Shown piece after piece: positions 32,378 to 44,900 of a stretch of DNA of 64,000 bases. The notes beneath the pieces are model-generated. The model saw only the letters and a program-made list of their open reading frames with translations, searched no databases and had not been told where the DNA came from. Within the stretch, counting starts at the first letter, position 1. Each line of letters starts with the position of its first letter. The stretch comes from Boesenbergia rotunda (Eukaryota; Streptophyta; Magnoliopsida; Zingiberales; Zingiberaceae). The position numbers and the translations under genes were made by a program. The DNA lies in the NCBI GenBank assembly GCA_024364735.1, contig JAGFNQ010000877.1:482595-546594 (forward strand), read 5' to 3'.

Positions 32378-32732
32378 TGTTGGGTATGGCTTGGCGGGTT
32401 TCCCTAGCGAATACTTGGTCGTCCATGAGAGACCTCTCCATGTCAATGGATTAAAAAATTTAATCCGAATGGAGACCCATCTCCCAACGACCATCTCAAC
32501 ATCGTATCGTTCGGTATGAATTACAACTTGGTCAATCACAAAGATTGTGCCTTGTAATTGTCCTAACCAAACGACTGCGGAAAAGATGACGAGTGGATCA
32601 CCACTTTTTCTGTTTATTATCGGGGTCCAAATAATTAATTATTATCTATGATTAATAATCAATTCAAAACAATAATAATCAATTATTAACCACATGAAAT
32701 GACAAGAAAATCAAAGGAGCCAACGAAGAGTA
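32378..32732 (-). mobile_element. 5' LTR fragment of element F
   Basis: Begins TGTTGGGTATGGCTTGGCGG next to a PBS and includes AACGACTGCGGAAAAG, which resembles the CTTCCGCTGC motif near the U5 ends of the other families. Cut by the B element at 32733. Total length and family unknown. Confidence 0.5.
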
Positions 32733-34064
32733 TGTTGGATCGAAGAAAACGATAGAGGCGGGGGGGGGGGGGGTGAATATCGTTATCAAAAATTTTGGAG
32801 AGTTAAAGAATATGCGCAGCGGAAAGAAATAAAGTACACAAGAACACAAGTCGATTTTTTACTTGGTTCGGAGTCATGGTCGGCTCCTACTCCAAGGCCT
32901 ACGGTCCTTGGCCGTTTACTTTGGGCAATTCTATATTCAGAATGATTCTTACAGATTGATTGTACAGATATAGAATTTGAAAGACTAAATCACAACACTT
33001 TCGTAAACTGAAAATTTACCGACGCCCTAGATGGATCGAATTCCGGAGCAGAGGGTCGTCGACGGTGCTGGAATATCGAAATCGAACTTTGCTGGGGCGC
33101 AGCGCTTGAGCAAAAGTGTTTGAAGCATTGGAAAGAATGGATATCGAAGCCTTGGGGGTGAACCCCCTTTTATAGTGCTCATATGGTCTCCTGTGACGAT
33201 GGGGGCGCCTAACACGTGGCCTTCCCTACGTGAATCCTTATCCGCAGGATCGGTCAGCGCTTATCCACCTCCACTTGGGCGCCTGAGCTGATGGGGGCGC
33301 CCGTGACCTCACGGGCGCCTAATCTGCCTTGGTCCAGAGGCTTCTCAGCTGAGTTTGGGAATTTGCCTTCACACTTGGGCGCCCGTATCCATACGGGCGC
33401 CTGAGCCCATTCGAGCGCCTGAGTCCATCCGGGCGCCTAGGCTCAGTGAAGCACCACACTTGCAGACGACCAGTCCTTCGACCCTGCGACTCAGGTTAGT
33501 CCCAACACATAACAAGCATTAGTTACAACCGTAGCTGTCTTGGTTCTGAGTTTGGGTCTCCCGAATGGAATCCTAGCTCGAACCGACGCCTACTGTTCCC
33601 TCGACGAGGAATGCATCCTCACCTACTCCTCTTGGGAGAATTTACCTTTTTGCCAACCGGCTCCTCCGGTTGGACTTTTGCCCAGCTTTACTCACCAGGT
33701 CTTCATGCCCAGTCCGCGACCAAGACTTAGTGCCCAATTCCTCAAACCAGGTCTTCGGTGCCCAGCCCTCGGCCACGACTTAGTGTCCAATTCCTCGAAC
33801 CAGGTCTTTGGTGCCCAGCCCTCGGCTAGGACTTAGTGTCCAGTCCATGACCAGGACTTATTGCCTAACCTTATGTCAGGACTTAGTTGCCCAGCCCACG
33901 GCCAGGACTTAGTGCCCAATTCTTAGAACCAAGACTTCGTGCCTAGTGTTCCTAGGACTTTTCCTGCACACTTGAGTAACATCGTTAGATCACAAATAGT
34001 ACATAACTTTGAATCCTTTGCCAATATCAAAACCAGGTTCGATATGGTGCTTCAGGCACCAACA
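32733..34064 (-). mobile_element. 3' LTR of B element, 1332 bp
   Basis: TGTTGGATCGAAG...GCACCAACA. G run of about 14 at 32760, TATA (minus) at 33164-33174, GGCGCCCGTGACC/TCACGGGCGCC palindromes (33270-33440) and a degenerate CCAGGTCTTC...TGCCCAG array (33690-33950) instead of the clean hairpin array of B1. It is closest to the split LTR at 8159-9091, so at least two B subfamilies are present. Confidence 0.85.
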
Positions 34065-34079
34065 ATCTCCCCCTTTTTG
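34065..34079 (-). other. Polypurine tract of B element (32733-36879)
   Basis: Minus strand CAAAAAGGGGGAGAT directly before the LTR. Confidence 0.85.
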
Positions 34080-36879
34080 ATTTATGACAACACAATTCAA
34101 AGTTAAGTAAAAATTATAACAGTTTAAGCAAGAAGGTTAAAACCAATGAAACATAGCAATTTTGAATAGTATAAAGTCTAAAACCAATGTAATTTTGAAC
34201 AGAAAATTTTTTCTCATACTCCCCCTGAATAATTGTGTTATAAAACACTTAACTTAACACTTAACTTTGACCTTTCCTTCCGCTTTCACATATATCAAAA
34301 AAAACATTTATGGGTATCTAACAGGGATTTTTTGAGTTGTTCTAATGATATGCAATTTTTGTAAAATTTCTAAGTGCTTCATGTTTTTGACAAAGTTTTT
34401 TTTTCAAACATAGAGTAAAAGCATTTGCACCAAAAAAACTTAGACAATTTTCCATTTTGAAAAGTTTCGCAGGCCTAAATTTTGTTATAAAACTTTTACT
34501 TACAAGGCTTTACATAAAAAAATTTACTTAGGCAAAATTTTGAAGCCAAATTTCCCTAAAAAAAAGTTCAACTTTTTGAATTGGGAAAAAATTTGTTTAC
34601 TAAAGAAAATTTTGCACATTTAGAAGAATTTGCTTGGAAACACTTTGTGCATTTTGAAAAACAAAATCTTTAAGAAATTTCTAGACAAGTTTTTCACCAA
34701 AAACTTTACTTAGAAACATTTGCCAAAATTTTCAAAAAGTTTTTGCTCAGACAAATTTTGTTTACTAAGGAAAATTTTACTTAGGAAAAAAACATGTACT
34801 TTTAAAAAAGTTTGAAACAGTTAGAAATACTTAGAAATTTTCGAAGCACTGGAAATACTTGAAAGCACTTGAAGTATATTTTGACAGTAGTTTGAAATTT
34901 TAACAACACTTAGCACTTAAAAAAAATTTGGAGTACTTAGAAATTTTTGCTTTACTTTTTGAAAAAGGGATAACAATTTAAAAAATTTCCTTTCCCTCTT
35001 TCCTTTCTCTCCCCCTTAATGTCAAACTCTTCTCCTTATGTTTTAGACCATTTCTAATTGCAAAACTAAAACTTTGCACAAAGCTCCCTCATGATTTGAA
35101 ATTTTCCCTTTGAAGCTTTTAAAAATATGCAAATTAACCTTTCGAAAGAATACATGAAAAGAGTTCTAAGTATAAAAATACTCATAAGTTCAGTTTGATC
35201 TAGTATTTTGTAACAATATTTTCTAAGTATCACAAAGGAGATCCTAAGTTTAGAAAAACCTTAGGTTAAGGTGAAAATATTCTTGGGTGCTTCTAAGATA
35301 AACTTTCTTTGAAGAACGAATTTCACTTTTCCTACTCTCCCCCTTGGCCATATATCAATAACAAACTTTTGAATATATTTTGAAAGAAAATGTGTAACAG
35401 AGCCTAGTAGTTTTACAAAATCATAAGACAATTTTGAAAGATGTTTGCATTTCAAAATTACTAATTTACGCAAGAATTAATGCCAAAGAACAGTTTGACA
35501 TTTCTATTGAGTCCAAAAAAATTTTAAAATATTTACTCAATGAATTTAGGTTCAGAATATTTAACCACTTAAAAAATTCTTAAGTAGAAAGACTTTTGAT
35601 AGAGTTTTCTTTAAGAGCCGTATCTTTGAAGATATTTGAGTAATAAGCACCTGAAAGAAACTAAGTATTCTTTCTTAGAAAATATTTTAAGAAATTCTCC
35701 GTGAGAAATTAACTTTTTGATAAATATAAGTATTTCTGAGAAATATTATTAACTTTTTGAAAAATATAAGTACTTTTGAGAAATATTATGCATTTTTGAA
35801 GGATATTTGAAATCATAATATTTTACTTGGCTTGGTTTCCTTTCCAATCTAACACAATCCTAGGAAATCTTGTTAACTACAACGACCTTTCCTTATGTGT
35901 CCTGGAAATTCTTCATACTCAAGTGAATATCATTTTCAACAGTGATTAAAAAACAACTAGTTTTTAAAAGTGATAGTATAATAAAAGTATGATTAAAATG
36001 GTAGTATATAAAAAAATTATGATTTCAACAGGATATAAAATATAGTGCATGTAAACAGATTATTAAATGATTCTTTTAATTTGATCTCCCCCTAAACTTG
36101 ACCCAATCCTAGGAATCTTGTTGACTACAAGTACTCTTCCTCTGAGTCTTAAGGTTGGATTCAAATTATAAGAACTATCTAATAATTTAACAAAAACTAT
36201 TTGTTCGAAATAACTTCTTTTTGGTTTAGACTCCCCCTAGATTTGACACGTCCTAGGAGTCCTTGTGGATCATGAAGTACACCTCCTCTGAGTCTTTAGG
36301 GTTTATCAAAAAGAACAATTTTAAATGACACTTTGAGTATGATAATTTTCAAGGAGATAATTTTTGAAAACATAATTTAGAATGATAGTACAGTTTTCGA
36401 AAAATATTTTGAAATGATTATAATTTTTTAAAGATATAGTGATATAACAAGGTTTTTTAATCAATTTTTGAAAACCTTATTTTGAGATGAAATAGGTTTT
36501 AGAGCATAAGGTTTTTGAAAAATCTGATTTTTTCGAAAAAGAAGAAAAAAAACCCTGCATCCGACACCGTCTGACTCTATCTAAGTGCCTTAAGGGACTT
36601 CAGTATTGACCAGGTTTGACTGTGTTGACTAGGTTTGACCAATCAATAATTGACCTAATCAAGTCCTAGATCTTAGTATAATTCAATCAATACTTGATGA
36701 GTTAATTTTGAAAACAAATGAAATTTAGTTTTTGAAAAAAAATGTTGAGTGGAAAACATGTAGAGTTAATTTAGAGTTAATTTTGGAAAAAAAATTGAGT
36801 TGATTTTGAAAAAGAATTGAACTATATTATTAGGTCCTAGACATCTCACCCAGTTCTACATGATAAAACAGGTTATCTT

Positions 36880-37886
36880 TGATAGATCGATTATGTCCGC
36901 TAGAGGGGGGTGAATAGCGTTTCTTTGAATCTTTCTTCTACAAGGTTAGTTGCGCAAGCGGAATATACAATAAAACAATCAAACAAATACTAAGGAATGC
37001 TAACACGGAAGATCTACTTGGTATCCACCCTGGACGGGTGACTAATCCAAGAATCCGTCGGTGGATCACTCCCCGGATAACCTCCAGCTAGTCCTTGTGG
37101 TTCCTTGTGGGTGGAGAAACCTCGCTACAGCACCTTGACACGATCTGGACTCAAGAGATTACTAACAAGCCTTAACCAAGCTTTTTTCGTCAAAAATCTC
37201 AGCCACCACGAAGTCCTCTTTAAATAGGACTCGGGCTGAAACCCTCGCTACCAGTCGACTGCCCCAAGGGCAGTCGACTGGTGCCACTGAAATTCGACCG
37301 TTGAACCCCAACGTTCGAATTCTCAGCCAACTCACCAGCCACCTACCAGTCGACTACCCCCAGGGCAGTCTACTGCTCCCCAGCCAGAACCCTTCTGTGA
37401 GTTTCATAAGTCGACTAGTCTGCTCACCCACCTAAGGTTACCCTTTCTGAGTACATTTCACTCCGCACTCAAACCATAAGATTTCCCGAGTACAATCACA
37501 CAACACTCGTATCCTCACGACTCAACCGACTCCTCATTCGCAGCCTTGACTATTGCCTTCGCGCCCTCTTCATCTTCGACTCCCGTCCCTCGGATGCACG
37601 CAAGCCTCCAGCTTACCTCTATGCCATCCTTCACGCATGCCTTGAAGTCCTCGCCCATCAGCTCATCGTCCCTGCTCTTCAAGGTCCCTCGGGTGCACAC
37701 AAGCCTCCAGCTTGTCTCCATGCCACCCTTCACCGTACCGAGGTCGTCCAATCAAGTCCATATGTGTAACATATACAACCTGCACACTCAACATACACAT
37801 ATGAGATAACAAGGGTAAACCTAACTTAAACCCTTTGCCCAAACATCAAAACACTTGGTCACTCCGGACCACAGATTGCCTTAACA
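36880..37886 (-). mobile_element. 3' LTR of a C-like element, 1007 bp
   Basis: Reverse complement of a C-type LTR: TGATAGATCG...CTAGAGGGGGGTGAATAGCG at the left, CAGTCGACTG palindromes near 37250-37410, and TTGCCTTAACA at the right followed by a purine tract. Left flank ATCTT. It differs markedly from the C-like LTR at 54997-58038, although position suggests they might be one pair. Confidence 0.8.
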
Positions 37887-38336
37887 ATCTCCCCCTTTTT
37901 GATGTTTGACAATACGTTTAAGTTAGGGAAAGCAAAATAGTAGTCAATAGCAAAAACCATGCTAAATAAATGTATATGCAATGCATATATGGATCCTATC
38001 CCAAGGCATCCTACACCTTTAGGAATTTTTACACACCTATCCCTCAAAGCTAGGACTTTTCACACCTAACCCTCCATGTTAGGACTACTTCAATACGGGC
38101 TTTTTAAAGCTTTTCCAAAGCTCCCCCTACATTGGACATATAAAGGTTTTTTAAGAACCACTCCAAGGTTCCCCTTACGCCAAGGATAGAGCAACCATGC
38201 TCCCCCTTTATCTTACCTTCCGCTAAACCTAGGGTTTCTAGCAAAGGTGTTTGGTTTCCCAACTTAAACACAACACTTCTCCCCCTTTGCCTAACAGCAA
38301 AAAGAACCCAACAATATCCCAATTATCAGTTCTTTT
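37887..38336 (-). mobile_element. 3' interior fragment of the C-like element
   Basis: Purine tract AAAAAGGGGGAGAT on the minus strand at 37887-37900, then non-coding DNA with repeated CTCCCCCT (extra purine tracts at about 38121, 38198 and 38279) and TAGGACTTTTCACACCTA-like repeats. No coding signal. Cut at 38337 by element D. Confidence 0.7.
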
Positions 38337-38450
38337 TGTTGATGCAGTCTGACCCTGATTGTTGTTTTGGTGTTGACACTGATTTTAGTTTAGGTTGATG
38401 ATAATGATTATGATTAAATCCTGATCGGGGATTAGGTATGGTGTTGAAAA

Positions 38451-38933
38451 GTCCTAACCTGGAGGGTTAGGTGCGAGAAAAATCCTAGCTTGGAGGGCTA
38501 GGTGTGGAAAAATCCTAACCTGGAGGGTTAGGTGTGAGAAAATCCTAACATGGAGGGCTAGGTGTGGAAAAGTCCTAACCTAGAGGGTTAGGTGTGGAAA
38601 ATCCTAGCTTGGAGGGCTAGGTGTGGAAAAGTCCTAACCTGGAGGGTTAGGTGTGGAAAATCCTAGCTTGGAGGGCTACGTGTGGAAAAGTCCTAACCTG
38701 GAGGATTAGGTGTGGAAAATCCTAGCTTGGAGGGCTAGGTATGAAAAGTCCTAACCTGGAGGGATAGGTGTGAAAAAGTCCTAGCTTGGAGGGTCAGGTC
38801 CTAGCCTGGAGCGCTAGGTTGATGAAATCCCAGCTTGGGGGGGCTAGGTTGATGAAATCCTGGCTTCGGAGGGTCAGGTCCTAACTTGGAGGGCTAGGTT
38901 GGATGAAACCCTAGCTTGGAGGGCTAGGTTGGA
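38451..38933 (+). repeat. Hairpin minisatellite in 5' LTR of D
   Basis: Roughly 16 short inverted repeats, mostly alternating CCTAAC-CTGGAGG-GTTAGG with CCTAGC-TTGGAGG-GCTAGG and separated by TGTGGAAAAGT-like spacers. The loops barely change while stem bases change in pairs. Similar arrays: 48703-49150 and 55430-55965. Confidence 0.88.
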
Positions 38934-38937
38934 GTCC

Positions 38938-39550
38938 CTGGATCGGTCTGGTGACCGATCAGGGAACTTTGGCACAGTGCTCCTTCGTGGATCGGTCTGG
39001 TGACCGATCAAGCGATGACTGATCGGTATGGTGACCGATCAGGGAGTATGCATTTCACTCACTGCTCAGCTCCTGATCGGTCTGGTGACCGATCAGGGAA
39101 CCCACAAGTGAGTTGAGTTCCCCTGCTGCTCTGCTCCTGATCGGTCGGTGACCGATCAGGGAGCATCCATTAGGTTTTTGGGAACCTTACTAATCTGCTC
39201 CTGATCGGTCTGGTGACCGATCTGGAACACTGTTCAGACCGTTCTGGAGAACGATCAAGTGTCGTGAGTTCCTCACTATAACCGATCAGGACAGAGCCTA
39301 ATTGGTCTGAGTATGACCTGATCGGTCTGGTGACTGATCAGGAGGGTTGGACTGCAAAGCTAAGGAATCACCCTGCAAAGGGGTGGATCGGTTCGGTGAC
39401 CAATCCACAACCTGGGATCAGTCTGGTGATCGGTCCCGGAGAGTCCCAGAGAAATCGTGATTTCTGATTGATCATTGGGGACCGATCAGGATGGAGCCTG
39501 ATCGGTCTGGTGACCGATTCGGAGGCTCTCTGATCGGTCCGGTGACCGAT
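38938..39550 (+). repeat. GATCGGTC/GACCGATC palindrome cluster, 5' LTR of D
   Basis: About a dozen copies of GATCGGTCTGGTGACCGATC or close variants (8-bp arms, 4-nt centre), spaced 30-70 bp apart. Repeated in the other D LTRs (49150-49265 plus 51595-52015, 55975-56440, 63615-63990) and in the D interior at 45750-46150. Confidence 0.88.
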
Positions 39551-40226
39551 CACTTTAATTCAAAATGCACTGTCAGACGCTCTGATCGCGTCTGAAAACA
39601 TCTGATTCTCTGCGCTTAATCTTTGATACTTGATTCTATGCTTGATATGCTGTGCTAATGCTCTGATTAAGTGTGCAGGTGACAGGGATGGATTCAAACA
39701 CTCAAGGAGAGTCAATGGAAGCCTTTCCTTGCAGCAGGTTTGTCCATTTGCCATCTCAGGTTGCAACGGTTGGAGCTACTGACTGGAGCTTGGCTGAGGG
39801 AAGCTCAAGGAGTCTAGGGAGAGCACAGTGGTAGATGGCGTTGGCAGGTGAGCAGCTTGAGGCTGCAGTGAGGTGGTGACCTGGCGATAGTGGAGAAGAC
39901 TTAAGCTACGTTGTGGAGAGGTTGCTCCACCGAGAAGGAGGTTGCTTACTATCCGGATTTTCTGGGGCTTGATCTGCCGACGATCAAGGGATCGCCCACC
40001 TTAAGGGCACGCCAAGGAGTAGGGGCAAGTTATCCCCGAACTTTGTAAATCCTCTTGTTAGCGTTTTTGTGTTTGTGCTTAGTTTAGGGTTTAGTTTTCT
40101 GCAACTCTGTTTTATTTTTGCTTCCGCTGCTACCTAACGTTTAAGTGTAGAAAAATCGATAAGTGCCAAAGTTTAAGTGTCTGGCTACATTCACCCCCCC
40201 TCTCTAGCCATCCAAGTTCCAACAAG

Positions 40227-40238
40227 TGGTATCAGAGC
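40227..40238 (+). other. Primer-binding site of element D
   Basis: TGGTATCAGAGC, two bases after the LTR end. Confidence 0.92.
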
Positions 40239-40282
40239 TTGGGGCTCTGTACAAGCGGATTAACAACCGAGAGCTATTAAAA

Positions 40283-41967
40283 ATGGCTTTGAGAGAAGGT
40301 TTTAGCACCACCCGTCCACCCTTCTTCGATGGAGCATATTTTCAATATTGGAGATCGAAGATGGAGTACTACCTAAAGATGGATATCAACACTTGGTTCG
40401 CTGTGAATGAGGGTTTTACTCCTCCAAAGGATGATGAAGGCAAAGAACTAGAATCTTGGCGTTGGACGGCTGAACAAACCCGAATGAGTGAAGCCGACGC
40501 GAAGGCGGTAGTGACCCTACAATGCGGCATGAACAAAGACTAACTAATCAAGGTTGGCCCATTCACAAGTCCAAAAGATTTGTGGAACAAGCTCATAGAA
40601 CTCCACGAGGGCACCCAAGATTCAAGAATCGCCAAGAGGGATTTGTTCCTCAACCAACTCCAAAACCTCTCCATGAAGGAGAATGAAACTATAAGTGAGC
40701 TACATAGCTGGTTCAAGGAAGTCCTCAATGGTCTTCATTCTATTGATGAAAAGATCGAGAATCGCGACCTTGTGAGGTATGTGTTAAAAGCATTTCCAAG
40801 GAATGCTTTGTGGTCATCCATGGTGGATGCCTACAAAGTTTCCAAGGACTTATCAATTGTAAAATTAGATGATTTATTTTGTGAGATGGAACTTCATGAA
40901 ATGGCTAACAAAGTCCCCAAGGAGAAGGGGATTGCCTTAGTTGCAGGAGAAAAGAACAAGAAGAAGAAGGAGAAGAAGAAGGAGAAGGAAGTCTCATCAT
41001 CTTCATCTTCATCTTCTTCCGAGTCCGAGGAAGATGGCAGCGGCTCTTCCTCCTCCGAGATGACCAATTTCGTTAGAAGGATGATGAGGAAGGGTCGACG
41101 CTTCAAGGGTAAATGTAACCCAAGTGAAGTTAAGCTTGATAAGAATAATATTACATGCTTTGAATGTAGTAAGAAAGAGCACTTCAAGAAGGACTGCCCA
41201 AAGCTCAAGAAGAAGGAGGATAGATCCAAAAAGAAGAAGAAGGCCTTGAAGGCCACTTGGGATGAATCCTCCTCAAGTTCATCCGATGAAGAGAAGGAGG
41301 AGAAGAGTACACGCCATGTGGCACTCATGACAGTTGAAGGAGATGAAAGTAGTGATGAATCCTCCGACTCCTCAAACGCGGCTTCATCATCTTCGGATGA
41401 TGAAGAGGTAATCACTCCCAAACTTGAGAAATGTTATAGAGCAATTGCATGCTTAACCAATATGTTGAAAAAGTCAAAAATTAAGGTTAAATCATTGCAA
41501 TTAGAAGTTGAACAATTGAAATCCTCTAGGGATGAGGATGTAGACGATTTGCATGTTGAAATGTTAGAGGATGAGATTAAATCTTTGAAAATTGAGGTTG
41601 AACAATTGAAGTCCTCTAGGGATGAGGATGTTGATGATTTGCATGTTGAATTGTTAGAGGATTGAAACAAATCATTGAAGAGTGAAGTTGAGAGACTCAA
41701 GAATGTTCTTGAGAAGTTCTCAACAAGCTCAAAGACCTTAGATATGATCTTGGATGCCTAAGGGCAATCTACAATAGGGTCGGAATTGGTTACCGACCCA
41801 AAGAACCATCATTTGTATCCTTAATGTCTAGGACTGATGTTAGACAATCTAAGACATCTAGGGCTCAAAAGAAAGTAGTCAAGGCATGGGTGCCTAAGTC
41901 TTGCTTAGTAGGTGCTTTAGGTCCCAAGGTTTGGGTACCTAAAACTTCTATTTTTCGAATTGTGTAG
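40283..41967 (+). pseudogene. gag of element D, broken
   Basis: Start Met 40283 (MALREGFSTTRPPFFDG), then the Sirevirus capsid (TLQCGMNKD, WNKLIELHEGTQDSRIAKRD, ALWSSMVDAYKVSKDLS), a Lys-rich linker, Ser-rich acidic tract, CCHC knuckle (CFECSKKEHFKKDC, 41156-41197), a second acidic tract, and a coiled coil with a perfect-length 30-residue tandem duplication from 41495. Stops: TAA 40541, TGA about 41664; a one-base deletion near 41753 moves the tail (SSKTLDMIL...GIGYRPKEPS) into the pol frame. The gag tail ends at TAG 41965-41967, and pol continues in the same frame. In-frame tracts of Ser and Glu are typical of Sirevirus gag. Confidence 0.9.
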
Positions 41968-44900
41968 GTTATGATTGAAGGGGAGCATCTATCAACTTGG
42001 TTCGTTGATAGTGGGTGCTCCAAACATATGACCGGTGATAAATCATTATTTACTACCTTTCAATGCAAAAATAGAGGTAATGTTTCCTTTGGTAATAATG
42101 ATAGTCTTAAGGTCATAGGAATAGGAGACATTCAAATATCCGAATGTCTTAGAATTAAAAATATCCTTCTAGTCAAGGGGATGACATTTAATCTCCTAAG
42201 TGTCAGTTAATTGTGTGATGCGGGTTACACAATTGATTTTCAACCAAGTCAATGTCTAGTTAGACAACATGATACTTTTGACACGGTACTAGTAGGAACA
42301 AGAGTAGATAATATTTACCAAGTATCTTTTAAAAGTGCTACTAATGCTTTTGCTAAGTGTCTCATGTCAAAAGAAGAGGAGTCCACCCTTTGGCACCTAA
42401 GACTAGCACATGTGAACATGAAGAACATCCGGAAGTTGGCCAACAAGGGATTAGTTCGTGGCTTACCAAGCATCAAGTATGAGAAAAAAAAGATTTACGA
42501 TGCATGTCAAATGGGTAAGCAAACAAAATCTGCACATAAAGGTAAAAGCACTGTAAGTACTTCTACCGCATTGGATTTACTTCACATGGACTTGTTTAAT
42601 TGTAGCACTATCATATCATTGAATGGTAGTAGATATTACTTTGTTATCATTGATGATTTTACTAGATATACATGGACATATTTTCTAAAATATAAGGATC
42701 AAACCTTAGATATTTTCATTTCTTTTTGTAGAAGAGTTGAAAATGAAAAATCATCAACAATTAAGATAATAAGAAGTGATCATGGAGGTGAATTTCAAAA
42801 CCAATGATTTGTAGAGTTTTGTCAAGATAGAGGGTATAGACATGAGTTCTCCACTCCTAGAACACCACAACAAAATGGTGTTGTAGAGAGGAAGAATCGT
42901 GTTCTACAAGAGGCTGCTCGGAGCATGCTCAATGAGTACTCATTACCGAGTTACTTGTGGGCCGAAGCTGTAAACACGGCTTGCTACGTGGAAAATCGAG
43001 TTCTCATACATAGATTCTTAGGTAAGACTCCTCATGAACTTTGGTTTAGAAAACCACCTACGGTTAGACACCTTAGGGTGTTTGGTTATAAGGTGTTTAT
43101 TCTAAACACCAAGGACCATCTTGGAAAATTCACGGCAAAGGCTGATGAAAGGATACTAATCGAGTACTCCTTAGTTAGCAAAGCTTACCGAGTCTACAAT
43201 AAGAAATCTAGATTGGTTGAAGAGTCTTCTGATGTTATCTTTGAAGAAATTCCAAAAGCCAATGGACAACCAGAAGATGAAGTCCAATTTGAACATAGGA
43301 GACTAAGTTTGAATGAAATTCCAAATGTTGTTGATGGTAATGAATCCGATGACGATGAGCCTAGACAAACCATAGATCAGCCGGATCCTGAGGCTGAGCT
43401 AGTGTCTAGTGAAACCATTCAAGAAGCACCACCAACACCTAGGCAAACTAGGTTAGCCTCTAGTCATCCCCAAGACCAGATTGTTAGAGACATCCATCAT
43501 GGGGTTAGAACTAGATCATTCTTNNNNNNNNNNNNNNNNNNNNNNNNNNNNNNNNNNNNNNNNNNNNNNNNNNNNNNNNNNNNNNNNNNNNNNNNNNNNN
43601 NNNNNNNNNNNNNNNNNNNNNNNNNNNNNNNNNNNNNNNNNNNNNNNNNNNNNNNNNNNNNNNNNNNNNNNNNNNNNNNNNNNNNNNNNNNNNNNNNNNN
43701 NNNNNNNNNNNNNNNNNNNNNNNNNNNNNNNNNNNNNNNNNNNNNNNNNNNNNNNNNNNNNNNNNNNNNNNNNNNNNNNNNNNNNNNNNNNNNNNNNNNN
43801 NNNNNNNNNNNNNNNNNNNNNNNNNNNNNNNNNNNNNNNNNNNNNNNNNNNNNNNNNNNNNNNNNNNNNNNNNNNNNNNNNNNNNNNNNNNNNNNNNNNN
43901 NNNNNNNNNNNNNNNNNNNNNNNNNNNNNNNNNNNNNNNNNNNNNNNNNNNNNNNNNNNNNNNNNNNNNNNNNNNNNNNNNNNNNNNNNNNNNNNNNNNN
44001 NNNNNNNNNNNNNNNNNNNNNNNNNNNNNNNNNNNNNNNNNNNNNNNNNNNNNNNNNNNNNNNNNNNNNNNNNNNNNNNNNNNNNNNNNNNNNNNNNNNN
44101 NNNNNNNNNNNNNNNNNNNNNNNNNNNNNNNNNNNNNNNNNNNNNNNNNNNNNNNNNNNNNNNNNNNNNNNNNNNNNNNNNNNNNNNNNNNNNNNNNNNN
44201 NNNNNNNNNNNNNNNNNNNNNNNNNNNNNNNNNNNNNNNNNNNNNNNNNNNNNNNNNNNNNNNNNNNNNNNNNNNNNNNNNNNNNNNNNNNNNNNNNNNN
44301 NNNNNNNNNNNNNNTAAATGAGTTTATTGGACACATAGAGAGTGAATTTGAAATGAGTCTAGTTGGAGAGTTGATTTTCTTTCTTGGAATTGAGATTAAA
44401 CAAACCCGGGATGGGATCCATGTGCACAAATCGAAGTATACTCAAGAGATGCTTCGAAAATTCAACATGAGTGATTCAAAAGAGGTAACCACTCCCATGG
44501 CTACAATCACAAGTTTAGACAATGATGAGAGTGGTAAACCTGTTGATTTGACTCAATATCGAAGCATGATAGGTAGTTTGCTATACCTCACAACCAGTCG
44601 ACCTGATATACTATTTGCTGTGGGTATGTGCGCTAGGTATCAAGTTTGTGCCAAGGAATCTCACTTGATTACTGTTAAGAGAATTTTGAGGTACCTTAAG
44701 GGCACAATAGGAGTTGATCTATGGTACCCCCGTACCGAATCATTTGACCTAATTGGCTATACCGATTCCGATTATGCTGGATGCAAGTTGGATCGGAAAA
44801 GGACTAGTGGGGGTTGCCAATTTTTAGGATCATTTTTAGTTAGTTGGTCAAGTTGGAAGCAACACTGTGTTGCTCTCTCCACGACCGAGGCAGAATATAT

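Larger units (their letters stand above)
32733..36879 (-). mobile_element. B element, 3' portion (3' LTR and interior)
   Basis: 3' LTR at 32733-34064 followed on its right by the purine tract and AT-rich non-coding interior, so the element is minus-strand. Left flank GAGTA (32728-32732). The interior matches B1 14929-16680 block by block, including the purine-tract module (about 35835-35905, 36085-36150, 36230-36300, 36555-36605). It is cut at 36880, in the conserved CTCACCCAGTTCTA block, by a C-like LTR before any gag is reached. The rest is not found to the right of 58038, where a B element lies in the opposite orientation. Confidence 0.8.
38337..40224 (+). mobile_element. 5' LTR of element D, 1888 bp
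   Basis: TGTTGATGCAGTCTGACC...AGTTCCAACA. Order: hairpin array (38451-38933), palindrome cluster (38938-39550), a promoter-like stretch without a clear TATA, and a U5 end with TTCCGCTGC and CATTCACCCCCCC. Compared with the 3' LTR and the D LTR at 55337-57462 it lacks about 300 bp near 39905 (matching about 52371-52682). Confidence 0.88.

Noticed and set aside
38451..39550. CRISPR array
   Set aside because: Regular short palindromes suggested it, but the spacers are themselves repeated, the units are in plant LTRs, and no cas genes are present.
40894..41421. 175-residue Ser/Phe-rich minus-strand frame
   Set aside because: Antisense shadow of the Lys/Glu/Ser-rich D gag.
43481..44429. Long open frames made mostly of X
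   Set aside because: They exist only because N bases cannot make stops.
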